NCBI GenBank assembly: GCA_049602155.1 | Contig: JBMYRH010000010.1 | Span: forward strand, 124,001 to 188,000 | DNA from: JBMYRH01 sp049602155 | Lineage (GTDB): Bacteria; Myxococcota_A; UBA9042; PHBI01; JBMYRH01 | DNA length: 64,000 nucleotides | Direction: 5' to 3' | Shown: one piece after another, positions 34,876-44,959 of the stretch | Numbering within the stretch: the first letter of the stretch is position 1 | How the letters are laid out: each line of letters starts with the position of its first letter | The notes under the pieces: model-generated | Told to the model about the DNA's origin: nothing | What the model saw: the letters and a program-made list of their open reading frames with translations, nothing else | Database searches by the model: none | Program-made: the position numbers and the translations under genes

Positions 34876-35019
34876 CGACGTCACCTCCTTGGATATGGCG
34901 GCAGTATAGGGGTGGAACGCCGGCCAGGGAAAACGCTCTTACATGCTTGTCGTTCGGGTCGGCTTTTGCTGAGGGCTGCTTTCCTGTAGAAATGGCTCAG
35001 TTCACGTCAGGAGACCCCC

Positions 35020-38000
35020 ATGGTTACCCACACACATTCTCGTTCATCCCTCGTCATCGCGATCGCCGCTGTCTTCATGGTCGGCGCGACTGCATGCTCT
35101 GGGGACGGTACCTCGTTCCCCGAGGAGTACACGAACTGCCCGACAGGTTGGCAGCCCAATTCGACCGGCGAAGGGTGCGCGCCGATCTGCGCGGAGGGGA
35201 CGCTCCTGAACGAAAATGAGACGGGCTGTGTGCCCTCGGAGGCGGCCTCGGTCAGCACGCCAGGTGCCGATGCGGCCAGTGGCTCCAGCGGGGACAGTGG
35301 GGGCACTCAGGTGACCACGCCTGACACGGCGACTGGCCCTGACTCTCCGTACATTGATTGCCCGACAGGCTGGCAGCCCAATTCGACCGGCGAGGGGTGT
35401 GCACCGGTGTGCGCCGCTGGCACGGAGCTCAACGACGACGAAGATGGCTGCGTCCCGATCCCCGATGAGCCGACCGATCCCCCCGGAGATGAGGATGTGT
35501 CCACGCCACCGATCGACCCCCCGGATACCGACCCGGGACCAGACGACACCGGCACAGAGCCGGGAGCTGTCGCGTGCCCAGCGGGGTACCAAGAGGCTGA
35601 GGTAGACGGGACGACGGTCTGTGTCCCGGCGACGAACATCACCGTTCATGGGTACGTCCTCGACACCGCGAGCGGCCAAGGCATTGCGGAGGCGACGGTC
35701 ACGGCCAATGCCTTGAGTGACACCGCGCTCGTGACTGACGAGACCGGCTATTTCGAGATCTCAGGCGTGACGCAGGTCGGCAGCATCGCGATCTATTACG
35801 CCGCCGAGGGTTACCACAGCAGCTACGCATGGGTCGCCATCCAGAGCGCTGCGGATTACGGCTCCGGTGACGTCTTCATCGAGGCGACGGCTGCGCTGGT
35901 GGCCGTCGACCAAGAGAGCGTCGAGGTCGAGCCTGCCTCCGACGGCTGGATCTCCGGGACTGTCTACGCGGGCGATCAGCCTGCCGTGGGTGCCACGGTG
36001 CGCCTGCGCTACGAGAGCACTGGGGTCGAGGCCGGTTCATCGGTCACCGACGCGACGGGTGCGTTCATGATCTCCGAGATCGCCGCAGCCGGTCACACCT
36101 TTGACCTCCTCGTCGACAACTATGACGCAGATGGCGACGGTGGCTATGACTACCAAGGGCTCACCCTGGATGTGGGCGCCATCAACGAGGGGGGCACCTC
36201 ATCGGTCAATGCCTCGAACGTGGTCTTGGTCCTCGAGGCCATCGGCAAGGAATTGTCCTACGCGAACTTCACGCCGCCCCTGACCGGGGTCTCGGGAGCA
36301 GGGTTGAACGCCAACCTTCAGTTCGCGACGCCTGGTGGGAACCTCATCTTCCACTTCGGCGCTGAGACACAGGCTGACACCCTGATCGTGAGCTTGGTGG
36401 AGCGCATCGGTGGTGTGATCTCCAAGTACGTCGACGTCGTCCCGTCTTGGAACGACTCGGAGACGGTCTTGACCCTCAACCCTGCCGGGCTGCTGACTCA
36501 GGACGCAGATCCAGCCACCGATTATGAGCTGCGCATCGAGGCCCTCCTTTGGTCCGATGGGAGCGCCTTTGTGCCCGTGAACGCTGGGGTCGCCGGTGCA
36601 GCGCGCTTCCAGTTCCAGGTCGGTGAGGCGCCGTCTTACCTGACCAACCCGATCCCGACGATCTACACCGACAACTTGGGCACCGATGACCAGGATGTCG
36701 TGCTCGTCAGCTGTGACGCTTCAGCCTGCTGGTTACTCGATTCTCAAGGCTTCCCTATCGATGGCTTTGTCTTCCCGGGTGAGCAGTTCGACCCGCTCGG
36801 CTTCATCAACGGCGAGGACGGCTTTCAGCTCACATGGTCGCCGGTCGCCGGGGCGACGGATTACAAAGTCTACGCGCGACAGAGCTACGACGGCCCAGAG
36901 GCTTCAGGTGTCCAAGGCTGGCAGGAGCTTCAGGTAGCCAGCCTCGTCACCGGCTTCTTCAGTGAGGGTGCCCCGACCACGGTCTACGCGACCGGTGTCT
37001 TGGCGACGGGGACCCCATCGTGGCTGGACTTCGGTGCGATTGGCCCGCCCGGTGTGGGCAACACCCTAGCGTTCGGCAACATGATCCAGTTGGCGGTGAC
37101 CGCCGTCGACGAGTTCGGCATCGAGTCACCTATCAACGAGAACAAGACCTTGATGTTCACCGATGTCACCCACCCGGGGATCCGGGAGGTCGAGCAGAGC
37201 AACACTGACGTCACGCAAGAGGTGACCGGTCACTTCGACAACATCGTGTCCTTTGGTGTCCGGTTTACCGAGATGATCGAGCCTGGCGCGACGGCGAGTT
37301 GGTCGGTGACCTCGAACCGCATTGAGTCCATGACTCAGCCGAGTGGGGTGATCTGGGGCAACCCCGATGTCTTCTCGGGTGACAATGTCGACGATGCTGG
37401 CTCTTTCTTGGACGTGCAGTTGGACATGCGGTGGCCTTGCGCGATCGTGACTGAGGACGCCGATGGTGACGCGACGAAGGTCTACTTGAACGACGTCTCG
37501 CTCTTCCCGACAGAGGTCGGGATCGAGGTCATGTTCCTTAGCGGAAACAACGCGGCGAACCTGGCCCACCCAGGCATCCGCAATGTCTTCAAGAGCGACC
37601 CCTCCACCGGGGAGATCGAGTTCTTCAACCCGTTGAACGCCGATGGTGGCAATGGGCTCAGCAAGGGAGACTTCGCGTGCACGCTCCTCGCGCAAGAGGA
37701 CTTGAGCATCACCTCGGGCGCCATGTTCACCGATGACAGCGAGCCACAGGTGACGACGGAGGAGTCTTCGCTCTTCCATGTCGGTCAGCAGGTCTTGGTG
37801 GCCAGCAAGCAACTCAATGACCTGACGACGGCGAGCGCCCTCATCTACGAGACGGTCGTGACGGGCATGCTGCCCCCGATCTACAACGGCGATATCCCCT
37901 TGTCGCTTGGGCGGCTCTACCTCGCAGGGCCTCCGCCGCAGAACTACTCAAATACGTTGGTCTTCGCCAAGCCGAACCACACGGCGTCCTTCCGGAAGGT

Positions 38001-38457
38001 CACCGAGATGCGCTTGAAAGACGACGTGTCAACGGGCCCAACCGATCCTTCGGTCTCGACCCTCGACGTGACCAAGAGCTCCTTCGAAAGCTCGCTCGCG
38101 ATGGTGGACGACCTCGTCTTGGTTGACGTAGACGGCGACCTTCACACTTTGGCGGACCAGCACTGGGTCACGATCGCGCAGCTCAGCACGCAGCGCGACA
38201 GCCCTGATACGGCGGACGTCGACGAAACAGACTACGAGGTCACCTTCGGCCCGACGGATAACAGCCCGAACGCCTTCCCAGCTGTCCTTGAGTTAAAGGC
38301 TGATACGACCCGCATCATCTGCCTGGGCGACAGTTTCAAGCTGACCGGGCTTGAGGATACGTCGGGCAATTCCGGCCTGAACCCTCTCCTCGATCAATTT
38401 AGCTTCTGTGATGGTGGGTTCGCCGACTGCACGGGGCAGGGGATTTTCCGATACTAG
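35020..38457 (+). CDS. Lipoprotein with carboxypeptidase-regulatory-like domains
   Basis: 1145 aa. ATG 35020 is preceded by CAGGAGACC. The lipobox is ATAC (about residue 26). The N-terminus has two copies of the segment CPTGWQPNSTGEGC separated by 74 codons, then a Pro/Asp-rich linker. Two carboxypeptidase-regulatory-like beta-sandwich domains (VHGYVLDTASGQGIAEATV; ISGTVYAGDQPAVGATV) lie at about 205-380. The remaining 750 residues are beta-rich and Asp-rich without a motif I can name. There is no catalytic signature. It is divergent from the CCGNG-repeat gene across 144 bp. Probably a surface-displayed structural or binding protein. Confidence 0.8.
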   Translation: MVTHTHSRSSLVIAIAAVFMVGATACSGDGTSFPEEYTNCPTGWQPNSTGEGCAPICAEGTLLNENETGCVPSEAASVSTPGADAASGSSGDSGGTQVTTPDTATGPDSPYIDCPTGWQPNSTGEGCAPVCAAGTELNDDEDGCVPIPDEPTDPPGDEDVSTPPIDPPDTDPGPDDTGTEPGAVACPAGYQEAEVDGTTVCVPATNITVHGYVLDTASGQGIAEATVTANALSDTALVTDETGYFEISGVTQVGSIAIYYAAEGYHSSYAWVAIQSAADYGSGDVFIEATAALVAVDQESVEVEPASDGWISGTVYAGDQPAVGATVRLRYESTGVEAGSSVTDATGAFMISEIAAAGHTFDLLVDNYDADGDGGYDYQGLTLDVGAINEGGTSSVNASNVVLVLEAIGKELSYANFTPPLTGVSGAGLNANLQFATPGGNLIFHFGAETQADTLIVSLVERIGGVISKYVDVVPSWNDSETVLTLNPAGLLTQDADPATDYELRIEALLWSDGSAFVPVNAGVAGAARFQFQVGEAPSYLTNPIPTIYTDNLGTDDQDVVLVSCDASACWLLDSQGFPIDGFVFPGEQFDPLGFINGEDGFQLTWSPVAGATDYKVYARQSYDGPEASGVQGWQELQVASLVTGFFSEGAPTTVYATGVLATGTPSWLDFGAIGPPGVGNTLAFGNMIQLAVTAVDEFGIESPINENKTLMFTDVTHPGIREVEQSNTDVTQEVTGHFDNIVSFGVRFTEMIEPGATASWSVTSNRIESMTQPSGVIWGNPDVFSGDNVDDAGSFLDVQLDMRWPCAIVTEDADGDATKVYLNDVSLFPTEVGIEVMFLSGNNAANLAHPGIRNVFKSDPSTGEIEFFNPLNADGGNGLSKGDFACTLLAQEDLSITSGAMFTDDSEPQVTTEESSLFHVGQQVLVASKQLNDLTTASALIYETVVTGMLPPIYNGDIPLSLGRLYLAGPPPQNYSNTLVFAKPNHTASFRKVTEMRLKDDVSTGPTDPSVSTLDVTKSSFESSLAMVDDLVLVDVDGDLHTLADQHWVTIAQLSTQRDSPDTADVDETDYEVTFGPTDNSPNAFPAVLELKADTTRIICLGDSFKLTGLEDTSGNSGLNPLLDQFSFCDGGFADCTGQGIFRY

Positions 38458-38672
38458 TTCGATGGTATTAATGCGCGACTGAGCCGCTGTGCGTGCCGCA
38501 TATTAGGCACTTACAGCGGATGTAAGCCGCTTGTAAGCTGACGGATTCTGTCTCCCGATCCATCCTAGTGGTGGATGGGCGTGGCTCAGCGCTTGACCCG
38601 CGTCCACCAAAAACCAATACTTGTCCAAGCTTGGACAACCTTAGCCTCGCATCGGCATCCTGGAGGGACACC

Positions 38673-40538
38673 ATGATTCGGCTCACACTTTCACTGGCGC
38701 TTGTCGCCGTGGGTGGCATCTTCGCCACGGCCTGTGACGGCAACGTCGCAGATGGCTCTTGCACAATCACGAACAACGCGGACGGAAGTTCGGTCATGAC
38801 GTGCCCCGATGGGACGCAGGCTGACCTGTCGGCCGCGACTGCCGCGCAGTTTGACCCCGCGGGCTGCACGGTGACGCCTGTGGACGGCGGCGCGATGATC
38901 GCATGCGGTGCTGACGAGCCTGTCTTCATCGCGAACGGCTCAGCCGGTGCAGATGGCGCTAATGGTGCGGATGGCATCGATGGCGAGCAGGGCATGCAGG
39001 GCGAGCAAGGTCTGCAGGGTGTCGCGGGTGCTGACGGCCTCCAGGGCGCCGACGGCGAGAACGGCGAGCCTTGCACGATCGAGGTCGCGGACGGCCAGAC
39101 GAAGCTCGTCTGCCCCGACGGCAGCGAGTGGGTGCTCTCCGGTGACGCCGACCCTGTCGACGAGCCGGTCGATCCGGTCGAGCCAGAGGTGGAGTTGACC
39201 TTGATGGGCAGCCTCACCCCTGACGAGATGGCTCAGATCGACGTCCTCCGTGACGCGATTGAGGCGGGCCTCACCCTCGGCAACGACAGCTACATGGACA
39301 CGGTCTCCCTGAGCCTCCAGCAGCAGGGCGTGGTCAACAACTACGAGGGCAACTTCCAGGAGGACTACAGCCTCACCAACGAGGAGGTGGACGCATGCCC
39401 CTTCGTGAAGAACTTGGCGAACACCGTCGCCACGCAGTTTGCATGTGATTACCTCGTCGAGATCGCCAAGACCGAGGTCTCCGGCGACATCGTCGCGCTC
39501 CTAGACGCGCAGCCAGTCCCCGAGGACGTGGCAGCTGCTGACGAGAGTGGTCAGGCAGGCTTTTGGTACGAGCAGGGGGCCATCAGCGGCATCGAGCAGC
39601 GCACGATCCTCGTCCGCTCCGACCTCCAAACGAGCCTCATCTGCAATGTCGACGAGTCCGGCGCACACAACCCCACCCCAGACGAGAGCGCCTACGAGAA
39701 GGGCCTCGTGATCGGCGCCCAGGCCATGGCTGACGCCTTCAACGATTGGTTGGCTCAGCAGGGCCACACCGCCGACTACCCCGCGATGTCCCAGCCGATT
39801 CAGGTCTGTAACATCAACGGTGGCGCGCTCGACCCAGCGCGACAGAACGCGAAGAACAACGTCGACACGACGCACCAAGAGAACCCGCTTTGCTCGGACT
39901 ACGAGCCCCCCAACCCGCAGACAGCGCTGATGTACGCAGACGCGAACCAGCAGTACTCCGCAGGTATCGAGGCAGGCATCGAGGCCGAGTACGCCTTGGC
40001 CGCAGTCCGCATCTTCAAGGTCATCCCTTGCAACGTGGGTGACCCGTTGGTGGTCGACATGGATGGCGACGGCATCGAGCTCCGCCCGATTCACGAGGGC
40101 GTGAACTTTGACTTCTACGGCGTGGGCAAAAAGCAGGCCACAGCGTGGGTCAGCTCCGATGACGCGCTCTTGGTCATGGACCGTAACCACGACGGCGCCA
40201 TCACCTCGGGCCTTGAGCTCTTCGGAAACGTCGATCAAGCCTTCATGGACGGCTTCACGCACCTCGCGCAGCTGGACCAGAACGGCGACGGCATCATCGA
40301 CGCTCAGGACCCCGGTTTCGCCGAGCTGAAGCTCTGGCGCGACAATGGTGACGCCATCAGCCAGCCCTCCGAGCTCCTCGAGCTCAGCGACGTCGGCATG
40401 ACCTTCATCCCGCTCAACGCTGGTGATGTGTCGATGCGTAGCGGTGGCAACCGCATCCCGAAGGCTGTCCAAGCAGGCGCCTTCCTCATGGGTGATGCGT
40501 ACTTCACGACCGCCCCCTACGCGAGCCCACGCTTCTAA
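38673..40538 (+). CDS. Lipoprotein with short collagen-like stretch and EF-hand-like C-terminus
   Basis: 621 aa from ATG 38673 with TGGAGGG upstream. The signal peptide ends ATAC. Residues about 90-130 form Gly-x-y triplets (GADGANGADGIDGEQG and so on) like bacterial collagen-like proteins, flanked by two related small beta modules (CTI..NADGSSVMTCPDG and CTIEVADGQTKLVCPDG). A helical middle domain is unknown. The C-terminal 150 residues hold Asp-rich calcium-type loops (DMDGDGIEL, DRNHDGAI, DQNGDGIIDAQDP) in an arrangement common in secreted calcium-binding proteins. A strong terminator follows at 40583-40617, so it ends its transcript. Confidence 0.8.
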   Translation: MIRLTLSLALVAVGGIFATACDGNVADGSCTITNNADGSSVMTCPDGTQADLSAATAAQFDPAGCTVTPVDGGAMIACGADEPVFIANGSAGADGANGADGIDGEQGMQGEQGLQGVAGADGLQGADGENGEPCTIEVADGQTKLVCPDGSEWVLSGDADPVDEPVDPVEPEVELTLMGSLTPDEMAQIDVLRDAIEAGLTLGNDSYMDTVSLSLQQQGVVNNYEGNFQEDYSLTNEEVDACPFVKNLANTVATQFACDYLVEIAKTEVSGDIVALLDAQPVPEDVAAADESGQAGFWYEQGAISGIEQRTILVRSDLQTSLICNVDESGAHNPTPDESAYEKGLVIGAQAMADAFNDWLAQQGHTADYPAMSQPIQVCNINGGALDPARQNAKNNVDTTHQENPLCSDYEPPNPQTALMYADANQQYSAGIEAGIEAEYALAAVRIFKVIPCNVGDPLVVDMDGDGIELRPIHEGVNFDFYGVGKKQATAWVSSDDALLVMDRNHDGAITSGLELFGNVDQAFMDGFTHLAQLDQNGDGIIDAQDPGFAELKLWRDNGDAISQPSELLELSDVGMTFIPLNAGDVSMRSGGNRIPKAVQAGAFLMGDAYFTTAPYASPRF

Positions 40539-40582
40539 GGGAGCATCGAGGGCACCCAAGTGGTGCGCTCATGATCGACCGA

Positions 40583-40617
40583 GCGTCGCCTCCTTTCCGG
40601 AGGCGGCGCTTTTTTTT
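40583..40617 (+). terminator. Rho-independent terminator
   Basis: An 11-bp stem (GCGTCGCCTCC at 40583-40593 with GGAGGCGGCGC at 40599-40609, one G-U pair) closes a 5-nt loop. It is followed by eight T residues (40610-40617). It lies 45 bp after the stop of the collagen-like lipoprotein gene. Confidence 0.9.
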
Positions 40618-40700
40618 GGCTGTAATTTCCGGCAAGCCTTCTTGCCTCGAGTGACGACCACCGCGACACTGACGCATACGTGCGCGACGATGGAGGCGGC

Positions 40701-42707
40701 ATGCGGCGACAGATCAACCCTCTACTTCTCGGTGTGCTTACGACCTTCGCGGTTGGAGCGTGCACGAATGTGCCGGTGCCCGAAACCGCCGAACCCACGG
40801 TCGTGACGGTGACAGAGACCGAGGTGGTCTATGTGGAGTCTGATGCGTGCATTGAGTGCGTCATCGAGGACGTGTTGTCGACGTACCTCGAGGAGAATTT
40901 CCCCGCGACGCCAGATGCATCGGGTGGGGGGCCACTGCCAGACACGACGCCTGAAGAGGGGGATGCGCCTCCGTCGCCAGAGCCTGACACGATCGAGCCA
41001 CCTGTCGAGGACACGACGACTGAGCCCGACACGCCCGAGCCCGACACGACGACGCAGCCTGATCCGCCTGATACGAGCGGCCCCACGACGGGTGTGGAGG
41101 AGCTCACGATTGACCTGAACATCAACGCGGTATCGCTGAGTGGCTTGACGACGATCGGCCCGATCGTGACGGGTGGCGACGTGGTCCTTGGCGTAGAATT
41201 TTACGTGGACGGGGTGCGCTTGGACACGGACTTCATCCCGCCCTACTCGTTGGTCATCAACACAGCGACCTACGCCGACGGCCCTCACACGATCACGGTG
41301 TACACAGCCGACAACACCGGCCAGGCTGCCAATGATCAGACGATCATCACCTTTGACAACAGCCCGCCCGAGTTCACCAAGACGGTCCCTGGTGACGGTG
41401 CGGTCGTGTTTTATGAAGATCGACCGTTAACGATGGAGCTTGAGACTGACGACGTGAACTCGATGGAGTTGGTGCGCTTCCGAGCCTCGGGGTTCCTGGT
41501 CGGTGAGTTCTTCAACCCGCCCTTCTTTGTGCAGAAGGCTTGGGAGGAGATCTATGTCTTCGAGGACCAGCTCCCGGCGACGGTGAACGTGCGCTTCTTT
41601 GGGCGTGACCAGCTGGGGCTCGAGACGGAGGTCACCTACAACGTCGAGGTGCATCGGCGCTTCGCGTGGCAGTACGAAAACCTAGGGGCGATCTGGACGC
41701 CGGCTGTGGCGTTCGCAAGTGGCAACATAGCGTACGCGCTCGTCAACGGCGCGGCGGGCAAGTTTGTCATCCTGAACCCAGACGGGGAGCTCGTCTGGGA
41801 GTACGACCTTGGCTTTGATGGCGCAGCGCGTACTGCGCTCGTCTACGATCCCGTCCATGACCGGGTCATCGTGAGCACGTTGGGTGCCGACCTCTACGCA
41901 TTTAACGATCACGGTAACGGGGTCGCTTGGTCCCTTGAGGTGGGGTACGTGGCAGCATCGCAGCAGATCCACGGATCGTTGCACTACAGCCACAGCCTGA
42001 ATGCCGTCTTGACGGTGCGGAACACTTCGAACGGCTCCGTGGTCTGGAGCGCTGGACCCGTCACGAATCAGACGACTTACAGTCGCTTGACCATCGATCC
42101 CACGACGCAGACCGGCTACTTCGGCGACGACGCTGGAGACTTCCATGCGGTCGATCAGTCCGGGCTTAAGTGGACGAAGGAGACCGGAGACAGCGTGGAG
42201 GGCAAGGCCCTCGTGGCTCCAGATGGTCGCGTCTTTGTCGGCTCTGGTGACGGGTTCCTCTACGCACTCAACGCCGACGGCACCGACATTTGGAAGACCG
42301 ACGTCGGAGGCCAGCTTCAAAACGCGATGCATCAAGACCCGGAGTCTGGAGACATCTTCATTCAAGCGGGCTTGAAGAACCTCACGCGTGTGGAGGACGA
42401 GACCGGTGATGAGCTGTGGAGCGTCCCGATTGAGGGATGGCAGCAGGGCACCAATGGGATCACTGTCGACGATGAGGGGATCCTCTACGTCTCGGGTGCG
42501 CTCGGCGGGATCTTCGCGGTTAGCCCTGATGACGGCGAGATCTTGTGGTCGATGGACTTGGCTGATGAGAGCGCTGATGTGACGGATGAGCAGTTCTACG
42601 CAGCGCCCTTCATCAACAACGGCAAGCTCTATATCGGCAACGAGAATACGTTCTTCTACGCGCTCAACTTGGTCGCACCGGTGAGCCTGCTCGCCGAGTC
42701 AGAGTGA
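40701..42707 (+). CDS. Lipoprotein with PQQ-type beta-propeller
   Basis: 668 aa from ATG 40701 with GGAGG 5 nt upstream. The lipobox is VGAC. An acidic Pro/Thr linker is followed by an Ig-like module (GVEFYVDGVRLDTDFIPPY...DGPHTITVYTADNTG) at about 160-215. A second beta module comes next, then a PQQ/pyrrolo-quinoline-like propeller (LNPDGELVWEYDLG, AVDQSGLKWTKETGD, LYALNADGTDIWKTDVGG, AVSPDDGEILWSMDL) from about 330 to the end. Such propellers without cofactor residues usually bind or scaffold; no dehydrogenase signature is visible. It is convergent with the TPR gene 7 bp downstream. Confidence 0.85.
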   Translation: MRRQINPLLLGVLTTFAVGACTNVPVPETAEPTVVTVTETEVVYVESDACIECVIEDVLSTYLEENFPATPDASGGGPLPDTTPEEGDAPPSPEPDTIEPPVEDTTTEPDTPEPDTTTQPDPPDTSGPTTGVEELTIDLNINAVSLSGLTTIGPIVTGGDVVLGVEFYVDGVRLDTDFIPPYSLVINTATYADGPHTITVYTADNTGQAANDQTIITFDNSPPEFTKTVPGDGAVVFYEDRPLTMELETDDVNSMELVRFRASGFLVGEFFNPPFFVQKAWEEIYVFEDQLPATVNVRFFGRDQLGLETEVTYNVEVHRRFAWQYENLGAIWTPAVAFASGNIAYALVNGAAGKFVILNPDGELVWEYDLGFDGAARTALVYDPVHDRVIVSTLGADLYAFNDHGNGVAWSLEVGYVAASQQIHGSLHYSHSLNAVLTVRNTSNGSVVWSAGPVTNQTTYSRLTIDPTTQTGYFGDDAGDFHAVDQSGLKWTKETGDSVEGKALVAPDGRVFVGSGDGFLYALNADGTDIWKTDVGGQLQNAMHQDPESGDIFIQAGLKNLTRVEDETGDELWSVPIEGWQQGTNGITVDDEGILYVSGALGGIFAVSPDDGEILWSMDLADESADVTDEQFYAAPFINNGKLYIGNENTFFYALNLVAPVSLLAESE

Positions 42708-42714
42708 GCTGCGC

Positions 42715-43509
42715 CTAGAAGCGCCACATGCCCGTGGCGCTCAAGCCACCCGGGGTAGGGCTGACGTTGATCGCTGACATCCCAGCTGGCGCCTCTGCGC
42801 CGCCTCCAGGGCCCTTCAAGAGCAAGAAGAGGCCTGTCGTGACGAGGCCGATCGCGGCTCCATAGGTGAGCCACCCTGCGAGCTCTTGCTGCTCCGCGGC
42901 GCTCGTGAGTGATCGGTGCTGCAGCAAGGTTGCCTCGTAGGTGTGCCCCCAGGTGAGTGCATCGGCTTCGTCTTTAGAGCCCTGTGCCACGAGCATGGCG
43001 ACGGTCCCACCGATGGTCGCTGCGGCGCCGAGGCTGACGAGGGTCCACCCGAGCCCGGCGTGCTGCTTCCCTTCGTCGTTCGCTCGTCTCACGATCAGAG
43101 GGGTGCTGGTGGTGGACGTCTCATCCTCCGCGGGGCGGGCGTCACTCGTGGGCGCCTCAGGGTTCTCGCGCAGCCATGTTGTCGCTTTGGCACGCTTGTC
43201 GGCTCCCGCGTCGCTGTGCGCGATGTAGGAGACGTATGCGCTGCGTGCGCGGGAGATGTCTCCCGCTTTGTCGAAGGAGCGCGCGGCGTTCCAGAGCAGC
43301 GAAGCGCTTGGATCCAATGCTTGAGCGCGCATGAAGGCCTCTCCAGCTTCCGCGAAGCGGCCGCCCTTGAAGGCCTCTAGCCCCTCGGCGTGCAGCGCTT
43401 TCGCGTCAGGGGCGGGGGACGCGGCGAGGGCCGCAGAGGGGATGTGAAAGATCAGGGCTCCCAGCACAATCATGGAGCGCGCGATCCAGCGTCGACAGGT
43501 GTTGGTCAT
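42715..43509 (-). CDS. TPR-containing exported membrane protein
   Basis: 264 aa from ATG 43509; an in-frame TTG at 43536 is a weaker start. It has a signal peptide or N-terminal anchor ending ALAA. A TPR-like unit follows (KALHAEGLEAFKGGRFAEAGEAFMRAQALDPSASLLWNAA begins near residue 40; pattern only). A polar linker leads to two hydrophobic segments (TLVSLGAAATIGGTVAMLV and LTYGAAIGLVTTGLFLLL). This layout is common in myxobacterial small TPR proteins that sit in the envelope. Partner and role unknown. Convergent with the propeller gene and divergent from the lipoprotein at 43572. Confidence 0.75.
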   Translation of the reverse strand: MTNTCRRWIARSMIVLGALIFHIPSAALAASPAPDAKALHAEGLEAFKGGRFAEAGEAFMRAQALDPSASLLWNAARSFDKAGDISRARSAYVSYIAHSDAGADKRAKATTWLRENPEAPTSDARPAEDETSTTSTPLIVRRANDEGKQHAGLGWTLVSLGAAATIGGTVAMLVAQGSKDEADALTWGHTYEATLLQHRSLTSAAEQQELAGWLTYGAAIGLVTTGLFLLLKGPGGGAEAPAGMSAINVSPTPGGLSATGMWRF

Positions 43510-43571
43510 AGCCTCAGTGTTGAACTCCAAGGTCAATCACGTCAATCGGGCACAGTTCCTAGGAGGCGTTA

Positions 43572-44696
43572 ATGCGGGTTTCTGCTAGGGTCAACGCCAT
43601 GAAGAAACTCCTAATGATTTGGGTGCTGGCCTCGCTGGTCGCGTGTGGTGATCCCGTTGAAGACACGGGGCTCTTGGACGCTCACAGCGACGCGTCTGTG
43701 ACCTCTCGTGGCACGCCTGATGGTGGTGCGGCCGAGCCCGTTGGTACGCTTGATGCCGCCTCACCTGATGACACGACTGATCGCGCGGCTCCGGAGACGG
43801 CGGAGGGGCTTCCCGATGCGGATCCTGGCACCGCGAACCCAGAGGACACCTCTGATCTCGTGGACGCCGGCCTTGAGAGTTCACCGCCGGATGTTGCCGC
43901 GGAGGTCGACACATCAATCGCCGTTGACGGCAACGGAGATGGCCCCGAAGGAGAGGATCAAAATACGGTCGGTGGCGGCCTATTGCTCTTTGAGTTGGCC
44001 TCTTCGATGCTCAACCAAGCGGGTGCCGGGGCGCGCTTTACGCTGCCAGAAGAGGGACCAGTGGGGGATCAAGAGGTCTACGGGACGTGTACTGTGACGC
44101 CCGCCGATCCAGACGGTCCAGAGGCATCGCCTGTGTTTGGATACGATGCCGGCGACATCACAGTGGGAGGGACGACTCCCGCCGTCACTCTGGTGGCTGT
44201 GGATGAGGGAGACGCGGGGACGGGCTACGTGAGTGGTCTCGCTGAAGATCTTGAGTCGCTCCTGCCTGCGGGAGGATCGCTCCTCAACATCAGCGCGCAG
44301 GGCGGGGCCGACATTCCGGCGTTCTCGATGTATCTTCAGGTGCCCGAGCAGGTGACTGTTACCACGCCGGAAACAGGGCTCTTTGCCAGCGTGTCGACCG
44401 CTTCACCTTTGGAGGTGACTTGGAATCAAGGCACCGGCGAGATGGTCCTGGTGACGTTCACGCCATTGTCCGCGACCTTTCAGCCGATCGCCGGTGATGG
44501 GCTCGTTTGTCAGCAAGATGACGATCTTGGATCGCTTTCTGTTCCGGTGGCAGCGCTCCAGGCGATGAAAACTTCAGGGGTTTCTAAAGTCGCGATTGGC
44601 GTGACGCGAATGCGCACCAGTACAGCGAATGCGGGCTCATGGGTTGTGCCTGCAGCGGTCACAAGGTCGTCCGGTGGACTGCTGAGCCTTGACTAG
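43572..44696 (+). CDS. Lipoprotein of unknown function
   Basis: 374 aa. ATG 43572 has a perfect AGGAGG (43561-43566) five bases upstream; ATG 43599 is an alternative that also leaves an intact signal peptide (LASLVAC). A long Asp/Ala/Pro/Thr linker (to about residue 130) precedes a globular beta-rich domain. That domain has LPEEGPVGDQEVYGTC and a C-terminal half with MVLVTFTPLSATFQPIAGDGLVCQQDD. I do not recognise the domain. A single pair of mature cysteines may form a disulfide. No catalytic motif seen. Confidence 0.7.
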   Translation: MRVSARVNAMKKLLMIWVLASLVACGDPVEDTGLLDAHSDASVTSRGTPDGGAAEPVGTLDAASPDDTTDRAAPETAEGLPDADPGTANPEDTSDLVDAGLESSPPDVAAEVDTSIAVDGNGDGPEGEDQNTVGGGLLLFELASSMLNQAGAGARFTLPEEGPVGDQEVYGTCTVTPADPDGPEASPVFGYDAGDITVGGTTPAVTLVAVDEGDAGTGYVSGLAEDLESLLPAGGSLLNISAQGGADIPAFSMYLQVPEQVTVTTPETGLFASVSTASPLEVTWNQGTGEMVLVTFTPLSATFQPIAGDGLVCQQDDDLGSLSVPVAALQAMKTSGVSKVAIGVTRMRTSTANAGSWVVPAAVTRSSGGLLSLD

Positions 44697-44831
44697 GTAC
44701 TAGCGAATGGCGCGATGAGCGCCTATAAGGGGCGCGTTCCCTCTACATGCGTGGAGGGGACAATGGTTTTTTGTAAGCAAGCACGTTGCTCGATTCGGTT
44801 CGCCGGCGAGTGACTGTTATCCATCGAATGA

Positions 44832-44846
44832 TGAGGTGACACCTCA
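44832..44846. promoter_or_regulatory. Perfect palindrome in the leader of the RRM gene
   Basis: TGAGGTGACACCTCA has 7-bp arms around one central base and lies 114 bp before the RRM start codon, in a 263-bp gene-free stretch (44697-44959). That stretch also holds a GCGCC/GGCGC hairpin near 44720. It could be an operator or an RNA hairpin in a long leader. No regulator is adjacent. Confidence 0.35.
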
Positions 44847-44959
44847 GGTGAGGGGTCATTTAGGGATCGAGATTTGAGCCCGTATCATTCAGAACCCTGA
44901 GCGGCAGAAGCGTTCGTTTAGTGTTCGGTTGTGTTTGAGATTTCATAGGAGAATGAGCG

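Noticed and set aside
39501..40559. 352-residue minus-strand frame
   Set aside because: Opposite the calcium-loop lipoprotein, which has better start signals and known motifs.
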